64,000 nt of DNA, from contig NW_022985447.1 in NCBI RefSeq assembly GCF_010093595.1, positions 890,486-954,485 on the forward strand, in the 5' to 3' direction. The DNA comes from Mytilinidion resinicola (lineage: Eukaryota; Ascomycota; Dothideomycetes; Mytilinidiales; Mytilinidiaceae). Positions 24,403-36,342 of the stretch are shown one piece after another (the stretch's first letter is position 1; the number at the start of each line of letters is the position of its first letter). Both the position numbers and the translations under genes were made by a program. The notes beneath the pieces were generated by a model. That model was not told the origin of the DNA, ran no database searches, and worked only from the letters and a program-made list of their open reading frames with translations.

Positions 24403-24985
24403 GGTGGTTGTTTGGTGCGAGAGACTGGGGAGGGCGGGTTTGAAGTTGGTATGTTGGTTGGCAAGTTGAGGATTTGGAGTTGGAGCGGTGTTTTTTGTGC
24501 CGTGAGGTTGAAGCTTTGCGGTTGAAAGGTTTCGATATCGTTGTTGCTCGTGAAGATTTGGCTTTGAAGTGATGTGGTGTCGAAGAAACAGTATAAACTT
24601 TCGAAAAAGCCATAATTTTAGTCCTGCCAAGACTCACTGACTGCTTGAAATGATTACTAGAGGGTTTTACTGTAATTACTTGAAATATCATATTGCCGTC
24701 TGAAACTTTGGTTCTGTATCGCTCAAACGATGATGAGACTCCTGAGCGCTACGTCAAGAAGAGCACAGACTCAAACATGACCGCAGTAATCGGTAAACGG
24801 ATCTCGAAAGAATCAAAGGTGGCAAAATGCATGGAGGATATATTGAAGGTTGTACTACATACTAGTTGTTGAAGATGTCGAATTTCTCTCATTCAAAATG
24901 TTGAGAATACTATGAGGCTCACGCATCAATAAACGAGTGTACGGATATTCATGACCAGGTATTGTGTTGTCCCCTGAACAGTCAT
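24403..24985. other. no gene seen
   Basis: Promoter side of copy 3 and the 3' side of the ankyrin gene. The duplicated motif described for 23609 recurs at about 24725. Confidence 0.4.
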
Positions 24986-27407
24986 TCAAAACCAAAGCCC
25001 TATGGGAAATTCCGATTGACGACATACACTTCGTATCAAGTCAACGTGAGTCAGAATAAAAAACAAAATCGCCAACACCATAGCAAAACACACGAGGTAG
25101 AGTCGATAATGACTGGTTCGAGTCAACAACAGTCGAGCTCGAGAGATCGTTGACGACATCCGGAAAAGGACACTCATAGACAGCGTCGCTCGGCTTCTGG
25201 GAACGGCTGTGGCCCCAGCTTCACGGTCACCCTTCTCTATTACGTCTTTAGGAATGACAACATTCTTCGATATACTCCTCGCAAGCGCATTAAAAGCCTG
25301 CAAGAACTCGTCTGACACCCCTGGCCGCTCATCCAAAAGTTCCCGCGCCGTCTTTCCCTTCGCGTCTCTCGCGTTTCGATTGAGTCCTACTAGTCCAGCT
25401 GCTACCAGGGCGTTCGCCGTCTTCGCTTCGCCATACAAGGCTACTTGGTGCAGGATTGTGAACCCGTTTCCATTCACATCCGTAGAGTTGGCGTCGTTGT
25501 ATTTGGCGCCGCTCGCGAGTAAAACCTCAATGGATTCGACGGAATTATTATAGATGGCCTCGGTAAGCGCCGTATCGCCATCCCGATCAGCGTGGTTGAT
25601 GTCCGCTCCATGAGCTAGCAAGAAAGCGATATTCTCTGCAACACCGCTTCGAGCTGCGGCTGCGAGTGGAGCTGACCTCCAGGTGTTTTCCGCGTCGTTG
25701 ACGTTTGCTCCTGCGGAGACCACCAAAGCGAGGGTGTCGATGCTACCCCATTCTGATGCACAGTGTATAGGTTGCTGGCCATCCATCCGCCGGCGTCCAC
25801 TCACATCCGCGCCGGCGTCAAGGAGCACTTTGACACAGGAGAGGGAGTCTGCTCTACAAGCATCCATGAGGGGTGTTGAGCCGTCGGAATGACCCGTTCT
25901 TCTCATGTTGGGGTCCGCCCCAGCATCTACGAGCTGCTGAATTGCCTCGGCATCACGCTGATGCACAGCCCAGTGGAGAGGCGTACGTCCGGTATTGTCC
26001 GTAGCGTTAATCTGCGTGCGATTCGCCGCCTTTCTCAGTTCGTCTTGTAGGGAGATAGGGCGCATTCCAGTGACGACTCTGTGCAGATGTGGGAGGTCCA
26101 TGTCGTCGAGGTATTTGGACCACGGCAATAGCCTTTTCATCTCCTGGCCAATCGATGGACTTCGATACCCACCGGTTATCCAGCGCTCTGCGCGACCGAT
26201 CGCCGAGTGGCCGTCGTCATTCTCCAGGAAAGGATCTGCACCTGCAGAGAGAAGGATCTTGATGCAAGCAACATCACCCATATACACGGCGTAGTGCAAG
26301 GCGGTGTTTCCGGTCTGCAGGTCCAAGTCGTGTACTAACGCTTCGTGTGTCTCAAGCAATGCCCTTACTCCCATAGAGTCTCCGTTCTTGGTACGTCCTA
26401 CCACGCTTTGGGAGAGGTCCCACTCGTTGTTTGGTATTCTACGTCGAACGGTAAGCCCGGCGGTAGGAAGTCCTTGAAACATGGATATAATCGTAAGGAC
26501 AGATAGATTGAAGAGCCAAGGTGGGAATGAGTACGATAGCTCAAAGGAACGAGACTTTGCCCTCCGACAAGAAGGCTCGTGCGTGAAAAAACCGCCGGCC
26601 GAATACTTCATTGTAACAGATCCGATGACGTGCCCAAATCCAGTCAGACGATAGCGGTAATAATACGGAGACAGATGGCATTTGCAGTAGCAGGTGCTCT
26701 GGCAGATTACTCGATTTCGAGCTGCGAAGCCGGCCACACTTCCTCCAGACTGTGGAAACGCAATATCAGAGTCTTCAGGACTATTCTGCCTCTTCCATTC
26801 CGTGTTGGGGTCGTTGACAATGATTGGTCCAGAGATTGCAATGGTGGTCTCACTCCTTTGTTCGAGCCGACTCAAAATAACTTCATGTTGGCTTCGAAGA
26901 AGAGACTCCAGTTGCACTCCACGGAGCCTACAAAAGTCAGATTGTGGAGGAGATGATTCGAACATAAAGCACATACGCTGAATGAATGCACAGGAACAGC
27001 ATGATATTCGATCGAACTTTCCCAAGCTGGCTTCGAAGATCGGCTACTCTTGACCTCGCTTGGATCCACTTCTCTTTTCGAAATATACGGCGAGAAGTTG
27101 TGGAGGTCACTATGACCGAGGACAGGATAAGCTCCAGATCCTTACAAGTTGTTCTTGCAACTTCCATTTGAGAAGCGATAGCCTCGACAAATGGACCAGT
27201 GGGAGACTCAGAATCGTTCTCTATAGCTTCACATGCTGTTTGCAGCTGCGAGGAAACTTCCCTTGCGGTTTGAATCTCCTCCGAGAGGTCTAGCATCCGC
27301 ACTGGTGCGTTACGCCATTCCTCGGTTAGATGCCAAGCCTTCGTAGACGCTCTGATAGCCACATCTAATAGGCCGACGACACCTGCAAATGCGGACAATG
27401 GATCCAT
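24986..27407 (-). CDS. ankyrin-repeat protein with STAND-type fungal N-terminal domain and C-terminal membrane anchor
   Basis: Exon 1 is 26977-27407 and exon 2 is 24986-26927, with intron 26928-26976 (49 nt, GTATGT..TTGTAG), giving 790 residues. The first ~150 residues (MDPLSAFAGVVGLLDVAIRA and following helices) match the N-terminal domain that precedes many fungal STAND/NLR-like proteins, but no NACHT or NB-ARC P-loop follows. Residues about 330-690 are seven to eight ankyrin repeats (GNTALHYAV...LLSAGADP, GRTPLHWAV...LVDAGADP, and so on). Near the C-terminus a hydrophobic span (YLVCFAMVLAILFFILTHV) predicts a single tail anchor. A role in signalling or incompatibility is suggested only by the N-terminal domain type. 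There is no visible catalytic domain. Confidence 0.82.
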
Positions 27408-28953
27408 ATTCGAATGACAGCATAAACGTTCGCACTGATTTGTTTAATGGACAGGAAGGGAAGGTAGCATGAAGTACTGAACAAGGCACAACCACGCAAG
27501 CCTCACTTTTCTACTTAACTGTTGCAACATATCACAACGGAATTCAGCCTTGCGCCTCGCTAATCAAGTTGCCTTTTCTTGGTAATGCGCCTTGCTCAGG
27601 ACAAGGAATGGCGGCATCTGTTCCTATTCAGCCTGGCCGGAAAATAGTGTCGAGATTCGTGCCTCTGCTCTTGTAAAGGAAGGGGTGCGGAAGGCTGAGG
27701 TCTGCCTGCAGACGCCTCCTGCAGACGCCTCCTGCAGCTGCAGGCCTATTAGACGTCTCGTCTGCGCCACGATATGAAAAACCATCGATCGGGTGACGTT
27801 GAGCTCAGCCTGGGCGATCATGATTGGCAAGAAGGTCGGCGAAGTAAAATATGCTGTTGCATTGGAAACTGGTTGAAAAGACCTCGGGATGAGTTTTGTA
27901 GAAATGCTAGCGTACTGACTATACCCCAAATAGAAGTCGCCTGCCTGACCTATCCCGTCTGCCCATTCAATCATTTTGATTCTATCGATAGGGCACTCCA
28001 GGGAGGAGTTGATATAGGCTAGTGACTACGTCTTATAAGAGGTGTGAGCGGGTTAGATGATTAATGATAGCCCATATCACGTGAGTCTCACGTGCTTATG
28101 ACCAAATCCAGTTTGAAACCAGCAGTTGACTCGATGTCAAAGCTTGTGAAGCGGCTTCTATCACATGTCACATTAGGTTGACTTGTTGTTTAAATACTGG
28201 GCTAGCTTCATTGCACTTCTCCACAGTTGACAGTGACCATTTCCCAGTCATGAGTTCGGTGCCGGCAGAGCTCTTAGGGTTACATTCACACTTGAAACAA
28301 CGTGTAAATTTGTATGCATTGACCGAAGATTTGAAACTCAGGCTTCCCGGGGGTATAATTGGGTGAGGTCCTCGAAACGAGGTGATTTCACCTCGATATG
28401 GTCGTCAGAATGGAAACTCACATCATCTTCCCTCAAGTCAGGCGCCATGCCCCGATTATTTCCCAGGAGATCGGTGCTCGGATCCAATGACTACATAGAC
28501 ATCTGAAAAAGGGTGACGATAATCTGACTCCGCTTCATGTTGGAATCCCGACATTAAAGATATCTGACTTGGCATATGCAGCAAGTGGCTTCTCACCCAT
28601 CTCCGAAAGAGTCCGGCATTCTTGAAACAGTCCCCGGACCACAAATCAGCCCGTAATCGAAGAAGCTTCTGTAAAATCCTCAAGATGATTCGAAGACAGC
28701 CCGAAGTCGATGCATAATTCGCCCGTCAAAGCTCACGACACCCCTTGAACAAAGACTAAGGTAATAAATCGGAGACCCCCCGGCCCCGCCACCAAGGTCC
28801 GAAAGTTCCCGAGCGGGGCCGATTGCGACGATCGACGCTGGGATTCATGCAGCTCAAAAATCCTGGGAGGGAGACCGACACCAACGGCAGGCTTGAAGAT
28901 ATGCTTATTGCTCCCCATTTACTGGCTTTACAACCTCCATACAGCACGTAACA
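27408..28953. other. 1.5 kb intergenic region without a supported gene
   Basis: Lies between two divergent genes. Contains a small tandem GCAGACGCCTCCT pair at about 27710-27735 and the paired E-box at 28078-28094 listed separately. Short frames on both strands are not convincing. Confidence 0.5.
28078..28094. promoter_or_regulatory. paired E-box, CACGTG-N5-CACGTG, site 1
   Basis: CACGTG at 28078 and 28089, spacer AGTCT, so the two cores sit 11 bp apart, one helical turn. CACGTG is the classic bHLH core (Cbf1/Pho4-type in yeast). The site lies upstream of both the acetoacetyl-CoA synthetase gene (0.87 kb) and the ankyrin gene (0.67 kb). Confidence 0.5.
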
Positions 28954-31146
28954 ATGGCTATCCTCACCAATGGCACATCGAAACCCAGCACGCAGCTCTG
29001 GAAGAACCCGTCTCCGAGATCAACGCCCATGTGGGACTTCCTGCTTACCGTCAACAAAAAGCACAACTTGCAATTGAACAGCTACGAAGACCTCCACGCA
29101 TGGAGCATCAGCAACATCGCGGGCTTCTGGGGCGAGGTATGGCAGTACACGGGCGTGAGAGCTTCGAAACTGTATACAGAGGTCAGTCTGAGCACCAGTG
29201 CCCTTGGTCTGTATACACACACATGAATTATGACTCAGCTGCTGATGGTGTGATAGGTTGTCGATGAAAGCCTACCTATGTACCCGCGGCCATCATTCTT
29301 CTCGGGAGCTGAGCTTAATTTCGCGGAGAACCTGCTATTCCCCGCTCACGATGTCGACCCGAACAGTCCTGCGGTGATAGCAGCAACGGAGACCACGCGT
29401 GAGACGGTCAGCTGGGCAGAGCTAAGGGAACAAGTGAAAGAATGCCAGGCCGGGATGCTGGCCATAGGGTTGAAAGTGGGCGATCGAGTGGCGGGATACG
29501 TTGCTAATCACACCAATGCTTTGGTAGCAATGCTCGCAGCTACGTCGCTGGGAGGCATATGGACAGCCGTGAGCCCTGATACAGGCGTGCACGCCGTGCT
29601 TGAGAGACTGCGGCAGATTGGGCCAATGCTGCTATTCACGGACAACGCAGCATTCTACAATGGCCGTAGTCACCCTGTCCTCCCTAAAGTGGCTGAGATA
29701 GCTGCGGGCCTCCCAACGCTCCAGGCTGTAGTCGTCTTCCAGACGGTGGCACCAGTCGAGACAGATCTGAACTCGATAAAAATTACATCCGGGAAAGCAT
29801 ACACCTACGACGCGTACAGACGCCTCCAGGCTCCCCCATCGACCCTCACTTTCAAACAACTACCCCCCGATCACCCCGTCTACATTCTCTACAGCAGCGG
29901 GACAACAGGTGCACCGAAATGCATCGTCCATGGCGCCATCGGTACTCTGCTCCAACACAAAAAGGAGCATCTCCTCCACTGCTCGATAACCCCTGGCTCT
30001 CGCCTCTTCTACTATACGACCTGTACCTGGATGATGTGGCACTGGCTCGTTTCCGGGCTGGCAAGCGGTGCGACTCTCGTCCTCTACGACGGCTCGCCCT
30101 TCCGCACCATCTCACCCTCCGATCCCTCGACTTCAATACCAAACGACCTCGCGATGCCGCTCCTCGTCGAGGAAGTTGGCATAACGCACTTTGGCACCTC
30201 AGCGAAGTACCTCTCCGTGCTGGAGCAGAAAGCCCTAGCACCAACGAAAATACTGTCACTGAAGACGCTCAAAGCCATCTACAGCACCGGCTCCCCCCTC
30301 GCCCCCTCCACCTTCTCCTACATCTACTCCGCTTTCCCCTCCACCATAAACCTCGGCAGCATAACCGGCGGCACAGACATAATCTCCCTCTTCGGCGCGC
30401 CCTCTCCGCTCAACCCCGTGCACATCGGCGAGATCCAAGTCTCGGGACTCGGCATGGCGATCGCAGCCTGGGACTACACAGGCGCAGATATCACGGCCAC
30501 CGGCGAGGCAGGCGATCTCGTCTGCACCAAACCATTTCCCTGCCAGCCCGTCGCGTTCTGGGGCCCGACTGGGGATGCGAAGTACCGCTCCAGCTACTTC
30601 GAGGCTTTCCCAGAAAAAAGCGTGTGGCACCATGGCGACTTCGTGCGGTTCAACCCCAAGACTGGCGGCATTTTCATGCTGGGCCGGAGCGATGGGATCC
30701 TCAAGCCCGCTGGCGTGCGTTTTGGAAGCGCGGAGATCTATAACGTGCTTCTTGAGCATTTCGCGGATGAGGTGGCGGACGCGTTGTGTATTGGGCGACG
30801 GCGGGAAGAGGATGCTGATGAGACCGTGGTGCTATTTTTGAAGATGGCGGAGGGGAAGGAGTGTGATGGGAAGTTAGTAGAGAGGATAAAGGCGGCGGTG
30901 AGGAAGGGGCTGAGTGCGAGACACGTGCCGGGGATTATTGAGGCGTGTCCGGAGATTCCGATTACGACGAATGGGAAGAAGTGAGTTTCTTGATTTTGTT
31001 TCATAAAGAAAGATGGCTAATAATCGTCTAGGGTAGAAGGAGCTGTCAAGCAGATTCTTTGCGGGTTGAATGTGAAGACCAGCGCGTCGGTGGCGAATGC
31101 GGAGTGCCTTGATTGGTATCGGGATTGGGCGAAGACACACGCTTGA
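28954..31146 (+). CDS. AACS: acetoacetyl-CoA synthetase
   Basis: Catalyses acetoacetate + ATP + CoA to acetoacetyl-CoA + AMP + PPi. Enzymes of this family are cytosolic and feed sterol and lipid synthesis or ketone use. Exons: 28954-29181, 29257-30980 and 31032-31146 (introns of 75 and 51 nt), giving 688 residues, the usual size. The N-terminal ACAS-type region (LWKNPSPRSTPMWDF, FFSGAELNFAENLL) is followed by the ATP-binding motif YSSGTTGAPK near residue 285, the family motif GSITGGTDI near 445, the adenylation-hinge region HGDFVRFNPKTGGIFMLGRS, and the catalytic Lys in ITTNGKKVEGAVKQ, which is assembled across the last intron. The longest overlapping frame (29919-30743) is a shadow of this gene. 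Confidence 0.95.
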
Positions 31147-31472
31147 GGAGTCGGTAAGATTAAAGATGAGCAATTCGTTAAGGCATAATGATACTTTCCC
31201 TCGCCATAGCCACACCGATGGGAAGCACATCAAGACGCTTCGCGGATTGATAGGAAAGGGCTGTTAGAGTGTGGGCCATACGTAAGTATGAATACCGGGT
31301 GGGATGCATATAAGGAAAGATCTCATAGTAGTCAGCGGTGGTAACGCATCCAGTTTTTGAATAGGGGCATTGGCTTGAAATCAAGAGTTCTTTTCTTCTT
31401 TTGAATTTTGCCGCATAGGTTGATTTCCCACACGTTTTCGCCCATTTTGATGCCACTGTCCTACCTGCCACT
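31147..31472. other. convergent intergenic spacer
   Basis: Only 0.3 kb between the stop codons of the acetoacetyl-CoA synthetase and glyoxalase II genes. Nothing recognisable apart from presumed 3' ends. Confidence 0.5.
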
Positions 31473-32662
31473 CTACGCCCTATCTTTCATCTCTCGCAGT
31501 GTCTTCATGACCTCAACGGGCTCTGTATGGCCTACTAGCGCCTGGATGGCGGGATCCTAGGACACCTATTAATGCTTGCATATCCAAATTAGTGCAGACT
31601 TTACATACATTGACTCTCATAAATACGTTGTGTTTCTAGGATAGTGTTAGCAGATATGGCCAGAAAGATCCGCGAAACCAATACCTTTTCGTCACCAATC
31701 GTGAATTTCCCCTGTGTCTCCTTGTTGTTTTGCGCGAATTCCTCTAGCTTCTTGATGGCATCGTTCTGCAGAACTCGCTTGGCGAAGCGAACATTGCCCT
31801 TAGTGTACTCATGACCGGGCTATTAAAGTCGTGTTAGCAGGATCCAAAGCAGAAGTTGGACCAGATATACGTAGACTTTAGTGTCATCGGGAAGCGATGC
31901 TAGCACCTCGTTGAGGGCTTTGTGCATCTCAGTCGCGCTGCCTTCGAAGAAGCGCCCGCATCCTAATAATCTCAGCTTTCTTGCTTCATGCTTTCTCAAG
32001 TTTCCACAGCCAACGTAACATACCACCAATGAATAGTGTGTCTCCGGTGAACACCGCTTTATCTGTACCATCCTCGACGAAGTAGCATATGCTATCTTGC
32101 GTATGACATGGTGTGTGTAGCGCCGTAACCTTTATACTCTCACCGATCGAGAAGGTAGATTTGTGTGCTGGGGTATTCGTGACCTTTGCGCAGTCTTTGC
32201 CGCCGATAATGGGGAGTTTGAATTGTTCAAGCTAGTCGGTCAGTTTGGAAAAGCAAATCGATAGGACGGGCGTACTATTTCGGAGTTGCCGCCTGCGTGG
32301 TCGTTATGGCTGTTGAGCTGTCAGAATCCACTCAATTAGGGTGAGGGGTGATGGAGCGGGGAGCATACTGGTGAGTGTTTATTATTTGGGTGAGCTTGAT
32401 GGATCCGTCTTCTGTCTGCTTCTTGAGGACCGGAAGGACTCTGTTGAGTTGCTGTTTTAGATTCTTGGTGCTTGTGCGATGAGGGCTGTGGAGCGTACTC
32501 AGGCGGATGCGCGGGATCAATGATCACGGCTTCTTTCGTCTTATCGTCGACAACCAGATATGCGTAATTGTTCCCGGTCCCCTCCCCTATCCAGAGAATC
32601 AGCATACTTTATTAGATGCTATTTACTGCTTACTTACACATGGGAATCGATTGGATATGCAT
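31473..32662 (-). CDS. GLO2: glyoxalase II (hydroxyacylglutathione hydrolase)
   Basis: Hydrolyses S-D-lactoylglutathione to D-lactate and glutathione, the second step of methylglyoxal detoxification. Nine small exons close in phase: 32638-32662, 32499-32586, 32369-32440, 32276-32309, 32024-32231, 31871-31962, 31685-31819, 31609-31635 and 31473-31556, giving 254 residues, the usual length. The metallo-beta-lactamase fold is evident: [15 protein letters not shown], the metal motif [11 protein letters not shown] assembled across intron 3, [31 protein letters not shown] across intron 5, and [10 protein letters not shown]. The C-terminal helical part ends [13 protein letters not shown]. No mitochondrial presequence is seen, so it is probably cytosolic. 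The promoter is shared with the divergent SDR gene. The high intron density contrasts with its neighbours. Confidence 0.93.
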
Positions 32663-33264
32663 GGCGCGTGTGATTGAGGGCTGATGAAGGTTAACTCCGA
32701 AGTTTCGTTCTGGCAACGCTTCTTACATGTGCGACTGATTGGTTCGATATATAACGCGAGCTTTGTCGGATGGTAGCTGCGAGCAGGCTCATGAGGAGGA
32801 TGGACAATGAAAGGCGCTGGAGAGTTGACAAATGCATCAACGCGAAGTCGCGACTTTCGGGAGGACTGATGACGTGAGTTGATCTCTTATCACCACGTGA
32901 AGCCCACGTGATTGTCCATATCAGTAAACGGCAGTGCCTTTCAGGGGCCCAATTAGTCGTTTTGAATGTGAGACCTCTCTAAAAGTGCTTTAAGATTGGC
33001 CCAGACAAATTGACTTTTTGGTACAACCTCAGCTAAGGGTAGTCGTAAGCAGGAGTTAAGTTAACTCCGCACGTCGCCGGTTCATACTCATATGAATATA
33101 TAAAGGCAAGGGAACATCGCGTTGTACTTTAGAACTTTACTTGTTCGATCATTTAGAGACTCTCTACGTGTCACCGAAATCTTCCGTTAATTGCCGATCC
33201 ACACATAAATTCATCCCGTTTCCCAAATAGGTAGTCGGAAATAGCCCAGCATATCCACACAAAA
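32663..33264. promoter_or_regulatory. divergent promoter between GLO2 and the SDR gene, with paired E-box site 2
   Basis: The 602 bp interval contains CACGTG at 32894 and 32905 (spacer AAGCC), the same N5 arrangement as sites 1 and 3. A TATA-like TATATAAAGG lies at 33097-33106, about 160 bp before the SDR start codon. The pair is about 230 bp from the GLO2 start and 360 bp from the SDR start, so it could serve both genes. Confidence 0.55.
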
Positions 33265-34097
33265 ATGGCAGGAAAGGTGATACTAGTCACAGGATCTAAT
33301 CAAGGTGTGTACCCAGCAAAACCTCAAACTTCAAGCATTGACGTAGAAAGGCATCGGGTTCGCCATAGTTCAAGCCCTCTCCCAACGCGCCCCTGAGCAC
33401 ACCTACATTCTCGCAGTACGATCTCTCGATTTCGGCCATCAAGCTATTCGCAAACTGCGAGAACTCGGTAGCACCTCGAGACTCGAAGGCATCCTGATGG
33501 ATGTCACAGATGATGCCCAGATCGCAGGCGCGGCCGCTCGAGTAGGCGAGAAGTTCGGCAAGCTCGATTGTTCGTATTAAGGCATTTGCACAGAAGAAAC
33601 GTATTGACTGACTTTTGTTAGTACTCGTGAACAATGCCGCCACTGCTGGCGTTCCCAAGCCAGATAACTCGGATATCCGACAAGTGTACGACAATGTTCT
33701 GTCCGTCAACGTGACTTCCGTTGCAGCCGTTACCTATGCGTTCCTCCCTCTCTTGAAGAAGTCAGAGGATCCGAGAGTTATCAACATTTCGTCGGCAAGA
33801 GGATCCATTACGCGGTTGACTGCGAAAGTGATGCCAAAGACTATTTCTATTCCATATTGTGTCTCGAAAGCGGCGCTGCACATGTTGACGATGGAGATAG
33901 CGGAGGCAGAACCCGAAATATTGTTCCAAGCAGTGAGTCCCGGACATTGTAAGACAGCATTCAATGGATTCCGAGGACCGAAGGATCCGCTAGACGGGGC
34001 GGAGGTTGCAGTTGAGTTGGCATTGAGCGAGAGGGGAAGTTACAAGAGTGCTCTTTGGGAGAATGAAGGGAACGGAATGATAGAAGTGCCATGGTAG
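33265..34097 (+). CDS. short-chain dehydrogenase/reductase, carbonyl-reductase-like
   Basis: NAD(P)-dependent oxidoreductase of the classical SDR family; the substrate is unknown. Exons: 33265-33304, 33351-33569 and 33622-34097 (introns of 46 and 52 nt), giving 244 residues. Cofactor motif TGSNQGIG spans intron 1, LVNNAA spans intron 2, then the catalytic set NISSARG (Ser) and YCVSKAAL (Tyr-x3-Lys), followed by SPGHCKTAF. The overall pattern, including RAPEHTYILAVRS and DGAEVAVELAL, is closest to NADPH carbonyl reductases acting on small carbonyls or quinones, but that is inference. No targeting signal. The gene is divergent from GLO2. Confidence 0.88.
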
Positions 34098-34899
34098 TTT
34101 ACAAACGAGATAGGCCTGATCATATGTATCTTGCTTCCAGGTTCTTGAACCCCTCAACGTTGAAAACTGCTCATGGGTTTTTTGTCCTTCTCTTCAGCAC
34201 CAAACTGGTAGATCACAAAGACGGAGAAAAAAATAAAAGGCTTGATTCCTGGGAATCCTCCTCCAAAGAAACGTTGGTGTCATGGACTTTTCAGGTGGTC
34301 CGAATTGGGGAGTTTCACGTGGAGATCACGTGCCGTATGAAGCTCCTTGCGATAGATATCTGCCCGGGCAGTAACTACTCTGAGCATATTATTACTGTCT
34401 GATCATCTCGTTAACTGATAAGAGATGTTGCTTAGAGTAATCTAGGTAAGGAGATGATGGATCGCGAGCTCTTCAGCTTTAGGCCAAATCTTGCCTGGAC
34501 AAACGTCGTGTGCGTTTAGCTATGCGGTAGTGCGACACAGGAGCTCAGCCGGTAGTGGGTGACTGCACATACAAAGTATGTAAGATGTATGAGTGACGTT
34601 CTCGAAAGGCACTGCCCACGGGTGGGAGAAGGGGCTGTGCTTTCCACAGTCTTTGATCCTTCGGGTTAGAATCATCTAGGTTCCAACCGCAGCGATCCGC
34701 CTGTGACTCGCATTCGCATTTTCATCCCATCAACCATCACGTTGTGCATCACCACGCTCGCTTATTAGTTTTCCCAAGTCTGGCATCTATCATTGGGGCA
34801 GTCAGTCTGCCATAGCATGTTGCTGTGGTAGGCGAGCCTGAAGTGTAGGCTACCCATTTTCCAATCCGAATTTTGTCTACCTGGACATCTCGTCCTCCC
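34098..34899. promoter_or_regulatory. Zn2Cys6 gene promoter region with paired E-box site 3
   Basis: CACGTG at 34316 and 34327 (spacer GAGAT), the third instance of the N5-spaced pair, located 0.57 kb before the regulator start codon and 0.22 kb after the SDR stop. Nothing else recognised in the 0.8 kb. Confidence 0.5.
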
Positions 34900-36342
34900 A
34901 TGCCTCCTCGACTTGGCCACAAGAAGTCGCGCGCTGGCTGCCGGCAATGCAAAGCGCGCCATGTCAAAGTGCGTTCTTTCAAAGACGGTCTATGGGAACC
35001 CAATGGCTGATGCTTCGCCTCCTGTAGTGCGACGAGAACCGCCCTTGCGGTAACTGTACGAGGCATGGCGTGCCATGCAGCCTCCTGACTTGGGCCCCTG
35101 GTGGGACACAGTCCATGAGCAGCACGCCGCCATCTTCAAGTGCCCAAGGATCAATTCAGGAAGACGACCTCAGGGTGAGTTGGAGCATTATTGAATATCA
35201 CGGCAAAAGCCCGTGATATATGCTTCCCAAGCTATCCAGGAAGAAATTTGACCTTATTTCAGAGCCCTACCAATCAGACTATCAATGGAGGACCAGCCCG
35301 CCCCCCGCCCACGCCGTCTCTGCCTATCAACTTTGTCCTAAATCCTATACCCGGAAACGCAGACCCTCATTCCGAGCTCTCCACCCCGGACTCTTTTCCA
35401 TTCTTAACCAGATTCGTTAATAGGGCGGACTACATCGAGTCTGCTAATTGGGCCCAAGATCTGGAGCTCATGCATCATTGGACTGCATTTGCGGCCTGGT
35501 CCGTCCCTGGAAACGAAGAAATCAAGAACCTATGGAAAATCGAGATACCTCAGCTCGCGGTATCGCATCCGTTCCTGATGCACCAGGTTCTAGCTTTCGC
35601 GGCCTTCCATCTTGCCCATATACGACCCGCCGATCAACCGAAATACTCGCTGATCGCAGCAGGCCACCAGAACAAATCCATTCGTGCCATGAGCAAAGCT
35701 CTACCAGGACTAATACCAGAGAACTCTGATGCCCTCTTCATAACCTCAACGCTTATGCCCCTTACCGCGTTTGCATCTAAAACCACCGATGACCCCATCG
35801 ATGACATAGTCAGCCTCTTTCAGCTGATCCGAGGCAACCACAGCATCCTAAGCTCTGCATTCGTCCGAATTCTTCAAGGAACCTTTGGCCCTATTGTTCG
35901 CACGGCGCTCGATCCGCCGCCGCTGCCGTTGATGGTGGAGATGCTGTCGCATGTGGATCAGCTGACGGCATTACTTGAAGACCCTGATCTTGAACCAACC
36001 TACCGCCGCATCTGTGTCGAAGCGATCTACAACATTCGTCAAGCAACCAACCATGGAGACGACCCTGGAGATCGCCCAATCCGCATAGTCTATACTTGGC
36101 CGATCAAGATCTCTTCTGACTTCATGCTGCTGCTGAAACGGCATGATTCCGGCGCTCTTGCGATCTTGGCTCATTATTGCATTATACTCCATCTCAACCA
36201 ACTTGAGGGATACTGGTTCATTGAAGGATGGAGTTCTCGCTTGGTGGAAGAGATTTTTTGTCAGATCGATCCATTGTGGAAACCCTACATACAGTGGTGT
36301 GTTGAATATATCAGGGGCCGTGAAGTTATACCTTCCGCCTAA
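34900..36342 (+). CDS. Zn2Cys6 fungal transcription factor
   Basis: Exons: 34900-34968, 35028-35174 and 35263-36342 (introns of 59 and 88 nt, all phase 0), giving 431 residues. The DNA-binding zinc cluster C-x2-C-x6-C-x5-C-x2-C-x6-C is assembled across intron 1 (CRQCKARHVK joined to CDENRPCGNC), preceded by a basic KKSRAGCR. The rest resembles the C-terminal region of short Zn2Cys6 regulators of the UPC2 type: LELMHHWTAF, HPFLMHQVLAFAAFHLA, a central helical region, and a last segment with LAHYCIILHL and WCVEYIRG. Its position between the SDR and alcohol dehydrogenase genes makes it the obvious candidate local regulator. Such factors normally read CGG-type sites rather than CACGTG. Confidence 0.9.

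Noticed and set aside
24403..24630. N-terminal extension of Cys/His-rich copy 3 to a start at 24630
   Set aside because: The paralogues all begin at MC-[RK]-A with the same ACCACCATG context; the extension has no counterpart in them.
29919..30743. 274-codon plus-strand open frame inside the acetoacetyl-CoA synthetase gene
   Set aside because: Overlaps a strongly conserved enzyme in another frame; His/Arg/Leu-rich composition typical of a shadow frame.
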